A stretch of DNA of 64,000 nucleotides from Pseudopelobacter sp964542535. Its GTDB lineage: Bacteria; Desulfobacterota; Desulfuromonadia; Geobacterales; Pseudopelobacteraceae. The stretch is taken from assembly GCA_964542535.1 (NCBI GenBank), contig CAZIUE010000012.1, positions 79,983-143,982 of the forward strand, given 5' to 3'. A model generated the notes under the pieces. It did no database searches. It worked only from the letters and a program-made list of their open reading frames with translations, and had not been told where the DNA came from. This document shows, piece after piece, positions 61,557-64,000 of this stretch (its first letter is position 1; the number at the start of each line of letters is the position of its first letter). A program made the translations under genes and the position numbers.

Positions 61557-62037
61557 GACTGATCCCCCTGAACAGAACGATAACCCCGTAGATGCCGGCG
61601 AACATGGCCGCCAGCTGCCCGAATACATCGAGTTTGCGCAGCCCCCAGAGCGTGTGGCGGATATCCTGGCCGGATGAAACGCTGCACAGCGGAACCGGGG
61701 TGTCACTGAACACCGACCGCAGCGCCCAGGCCATGAGCAGGACCAGGATCACCATGGGGAGGAAGCGGGCGTAGTGGTTGGGCTCCCCCTTCTGCTGCTC
61801 CTGGGGAGACCCGGCCTGGGTGAGGCTGATCACGCTGACGAAGACCACCGTTATCAGGCCGGCGCAGACCGAGAGTTCGAACACCGCCGCCAGGGGCGAA
61901 TCCATGGCGAACAGCAACGCCGTCAGGGTGGCGCTGACCAGGGCCAGGCCGATGGCCATCTTGAGCAGGCTCTTGGACAGTACGGTATAGAAACCGAACA
62001 GGACCAGCAGGGGGAGCAGCAGCGAGGTGACGTTCAT
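61546..62037 (-). CDS. NuoJ-like membrane subunit
   Basis: A 163-residue membrane protein of about five helices. FGFYTVLSKSLLKMAIGLALVS and AAVFELSVCAGLITVVFVSVI resemble NuoJ and the MnhB/MbhD region of hydrogenase membrane arms. The loop SPQEQQKGEPNHYAR is hydrophilic. It overlaps the NuoN/M-like gene as ATGA and the NuoK-like gene by 11 bases. Confidence 0.78.
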   Translation of the reverse strand: MNVTSLLLPLLVLFGFYTVLSKSLLKMAIGLALVSATLTALLFAMDSPLAAVFELSVCAGLITVVFVSVISLTQAGSPQEQQKGEPNHYARFLPMVILVLLMAWALRSVFSDTPVPLCSVSSGQDIRHTLWGLRKLDVFGQLAAMFAGIYGVIVLFRGISHDK

Positions 62038-63446
62038 AACAGACCCCCCAGCGGCAGGATGATGGTGTTGAAGAGGAACGGCAGCGACAATCCCACCGCG
62101 ATGATGATCAGGCTGAAGACGATGCTCGGCACGGTGATCAGTCCGCCCGCTTCACGGATTCCCTCCCACTCCGGCGCCAGCGTGCCGAAGAACACCTTGC
62201 GCTGCAGGATCAGGAAGTAGGCCAGGGTCAGCAGGCTGGCCAGGATGGCCACGGCCATGTAGCCGCCGTGGCCGGCCTTCCAGAGCGCCACCACGATCAC
62301 CAGCTTGCTCCAGAATCCTGCCAGGGGGGGGATGCCGGCCGCCGACAGGAAGGCGATGATGGAGGTCGTTCCGGTAATGGGCATGCGCGCGGCCAGGCCG
62401 CCCAGACGCTCCAGGTCGCGGCTGCCGGTGCTGGCCTCCACCGCTGTGGCGTTCATGAACAGCTGGGTCTTGAACAGCGTGTGGTTGAAGAGGTGGAAGG
62501 TGGCGCCGGCCACCCCCAGTTCCGACCCGGCCCCCAGGCTGAGAATGATGTACCCCACCTGGCTGATGCTGGAATAGGCCAGCATGCGCTTGAAATCCTT
62601 CTGTCCCATGGCCGCCAGGGCGCCGACGACGATGGAGAGCGCCCCCACGAAGAGCAGCAGCTGGCTGGTCTTGGGGGCGAAGCCGAACACGTCCCTGGTC
62701 AGCCTGATCAGGGTGTAGACGCCGGAGACCTTGGTGACGATGCCGGCCAGGAGCATGGAGACCGGCGCCGGCGCCGAGGAGTAGGCGTCGGGGAGCCAGC
62801 CGTGGAACGGAACCAGCCCCCCCTTGATGAACAGGCCGGTCAGAAAGGCCAGCAGGGCGAAGAGCACCAGGGCGTTGTCCCGGTGTCCGGCCAGGGCCGC
62901 CGCTACCCGCGGGAAAGCCGTGTCACCGGCCACCATCAGGAAGATGCCGTTTGCGGCAAGCATCAGCACCGTGGCCACGGCCGAAAGTACGATGTACTTG
63001 AACGACCCCTCGAAACCGTCGTTCTCGTGGTTGAAGGCGATCAGCACGAAGGAGCAGACCGAGACCACTTCCATGAATACGTAGAGCGAGAAGGTGTCCC
63101 GGACCAGCACGACCCCGTTCATTCCCAGCAGGGAGATCAGGAGCAGGCTGGCAAAGTTGTGTCGCCCCCGTTCGTCCCGGATCAGCTCGCGGGCCACCAG
63201 GGACGAGGCGCAGGTCACCAGGCCGATGGCCAGCAGCATCAGCTGGCTCAGGTCGTCGGCGGGCGCCAGGGGGAGCAGCGTCGTTGGCAGGCCCCATATC
63301 CCTGCCTGGGGAAAGAGCGCCGCCAGCACCTGGGCGCCTCCCAGCAGGGCGGGCAAAAGCGTCAGGGCCTGCCTGCTGGAACGTCCCAGGGGGAGGTTGG
63401 ATACGATAACTCCCAACAACGGAAGAACAAGCAGCAGCGAGCTCAT
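62034..63446 (-). CDS. NuoN/NuoM-like antiporter-type membrane subunit
   Basis: A 470-residue proton-translocating antiporter-like subunit with about 14 transmembrane segments. The family core is clear: FMEVVSVCSFVLIAF with its Glu, GLFIKGGLVPFHGWLPDAYSSAPAPVSMLLAG with the helix-7/8 Lys and His, given here in parts (KGGLVPFHGWLPDAY), and MLAYSSISQVGYIIL with the following HLFNHTLFKTQLF. Coupled by ATGA to the NuoJ-like gene. Confidence 0.92.
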   Translation of the reverse strand: MSSLLLVLPLLGVIVSNLPLGRSSRQALTLLPALLGGAQVLAALFPQAGIWGLPTTLLPLAPADDLSQLMLLAIGLVTCASSLVARELIRDERGRHNFASLLLISLLGMNGVVLVRDTFSLYVFMEVVSVCSFVLIAFNHENDGFEGSFKYIVLSAVATVLMLAANGIFLMVAGDTAFPRVAAALAGHRDNALVLFALLAFLTGLFIKGGLVPFHGWLPDAYSSAPAPVSMLLAGIVTKVSGVYTLIRLTRDVFGFAPKTSQLLLFVGALSIVVGALAAMGQKDFKRMLAYSSISQVGYIILSLGAGSELGVAGATFHLFNHTLFKTQLFMNATAVEASTGSRDLERLGGLAARMPITGTTSIIAFLSAAGIPPLAGFWSKLVIVVALWKAGHGGYMAVAILASLLTLAYFLILQRKVFFGTLAPEWEGIREAGGLITVPSIVFSLIIIAVGLSLPFLFNTIILPLGGLL

Positions 63447-63464
63447 CCCAGGATCCTCCTTGTG

Positions 63465-64000
63465 TCACGCATTCAGGTACAGCCCCATCAGTACCAGGCC
63501 GATGGCCACCCAGGCCATGTAGCTGGCATAGCTGCCGTTATGCAGCGCGGACAGGGAGCGGGAGCAGAACCGTGCCGTCCGCACCGCCATGACGTTGAAC
63601 AGCCAGTCGTTGGCGCGGTCGATCCGCCAGGCCAGCCGCGAGAATGCCTGGACCGCCTTCATGCCCAGGTCGTAGGGGTCGAACATGCGCTGCTCGGCCC
63701 GGTCGTAGATCGGGTGCAGGAGGGGCGAGTAATGGATGTGATCGGAAGCTCCGGCCCCCGTACCGCTCTTCCTGACGCCGTAGAGGTGGTTGATCCAGGC
63801 TCCGAAGAGCACCAGCATGGTCATGAAGACCAGGAAGCGATTCTGGGGGAACCCGCCGAAATGATGTCCCATGGCCCGGTCGCCGATGATCGGCACGATC
63901 AGGTGGTCCAGGGGAAGGCGGTTGGCCACCCCGAACAGGATGCAGCCGGCGGCGATGGTGATCATGGGAACCAGCATGGAGAGCGGCGCTTCCCTGACCA
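63465..64000 (-). CDS. NuoL-like antiporter subunit (5' end outside window)
   Basis: C-terminal part of a NuoL/HyfB-type subunit. The frame is open to the last base, so the gene begins beyond 64000. Visible is VREAPLSMLVPMITIAAGCILFG, in part, then a hydrophilic region LLHPIYDRAEQRMFDPYDLG with RIDRANDWLFN and a final helix SYMAWVAIGLVLMGLYL, as in NuoL tails. It is the first gene visible in the unit; more subunit genes may lie upstream. Confidence 0.85.
   Translation of the reverse strand, partial: VREAPLSMLVPMITIAAGCILFGVANRLPLDHLIVPIIGDRAMGHHFGGFPQNRFLVFMTMLVLFGAWINHLYGVRKSGTGAGASDHIHYSPLLHPIYDRAEQRMFDPYDLGMKAVQAFSRLAWRIDRANDWLFNVMAVRTARFCSRSLSALHNGSYASYMAWVAIGLVLMGLYLNA

Overview
The window looks like chromosomal DNA of a Geobacterales/Desulfuromonadales-type anaerobe (Geobacter or Pelobacter propionicus relatives). 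The pointers are a PpcA-type periplasmic triheme cytochrome, an [NiFe]-hydrogenase locus built from complex-I-like subunits, a futalosine-pathway menaquinone gene (mqnE), pyruvate phosphate dikinase, a hybrid-cluster protein and many iron-sulfur proteins. GC is about 60% by eye and visibly lower in the cell-surface sugar genes (14588-17462, 30954-32692) and in 35122-39070. No phage, complete insertion sequence, CRISPR array or rRNA was seen; there is one tRNA (Pro, anticodon CGG).

Layout. 1-4150: end of mreB, a glycosyltransferase and the ADP-heptose genes gmhA and hldE. 4236-7164: a double pseudo-receiver protein, then two parvulin-type lipoprotein chaperones on the minus strand. 7300-14511: EndoQ-like nuclease, DUF2062 protein, phosphate transporter Pit with its PhoU-like partner, UppP, RadC, Tag and a NagZ-like lipoprotein. 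14588-18597 (minus): a translationally coupled UDP-galactopyranose-mutase-like / radical SAM / DUF707 cluster, then hldD. 18707-26088: methyltransferase, mqnE, HD protein, hcp divergent from a DUF362 ferredoxin protein with an FNR/CRP-like palindrome between them, a 185-bp imperfect palindrome, a small unknown gene and nadA. 26772-32692: a 1342-residue PAS/PocR/GAF histidine kinase, then a GDP-mannose-3,5-epimerase-like gene with an unknown partner. 32808-38801: a manganese (yybP-ykoY) riboswitch ahead of htpX and terC, then a UPF0182 membrane protein and a Tim44-like protein. 39246-45543: AI-2E-family permease, small PAS and YHS proteins, tRNA-Pro, ppcA-type cytochrome, ppdK with a structured leader. 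45653-50394: AMMECR1, def, a double-ACT regulator, uvrA.

50646-64000 (all minus strand) is the most striking part. In transcription order it encodes NuoL-, NuoN/M-, NuoJ-, NuoK-, NuoA-, NuoB-, NuoC-, NuoD-, NuoH- and NuoI-like proteins, a hydrogenase maturation protease, a molybdopterin formate dehydrogenase with a NuoG-type N-terminus, MobA, and NuoE-, HndB- and NuoF-like proteins. The NuoD-like protein keeps both CxxC nickel-ligand pairs of a true [NiFe] hydrogenase. Nearly every kind of complex I subunit is therefore present, but with a hydrogenase site in place of the quinone site and a formate dehydrogenase in place of NuoG. I infer a formate/NAD(H)/H2 system linked to ion translocation; whether it is one complex or two cannot be read from sequence alone.
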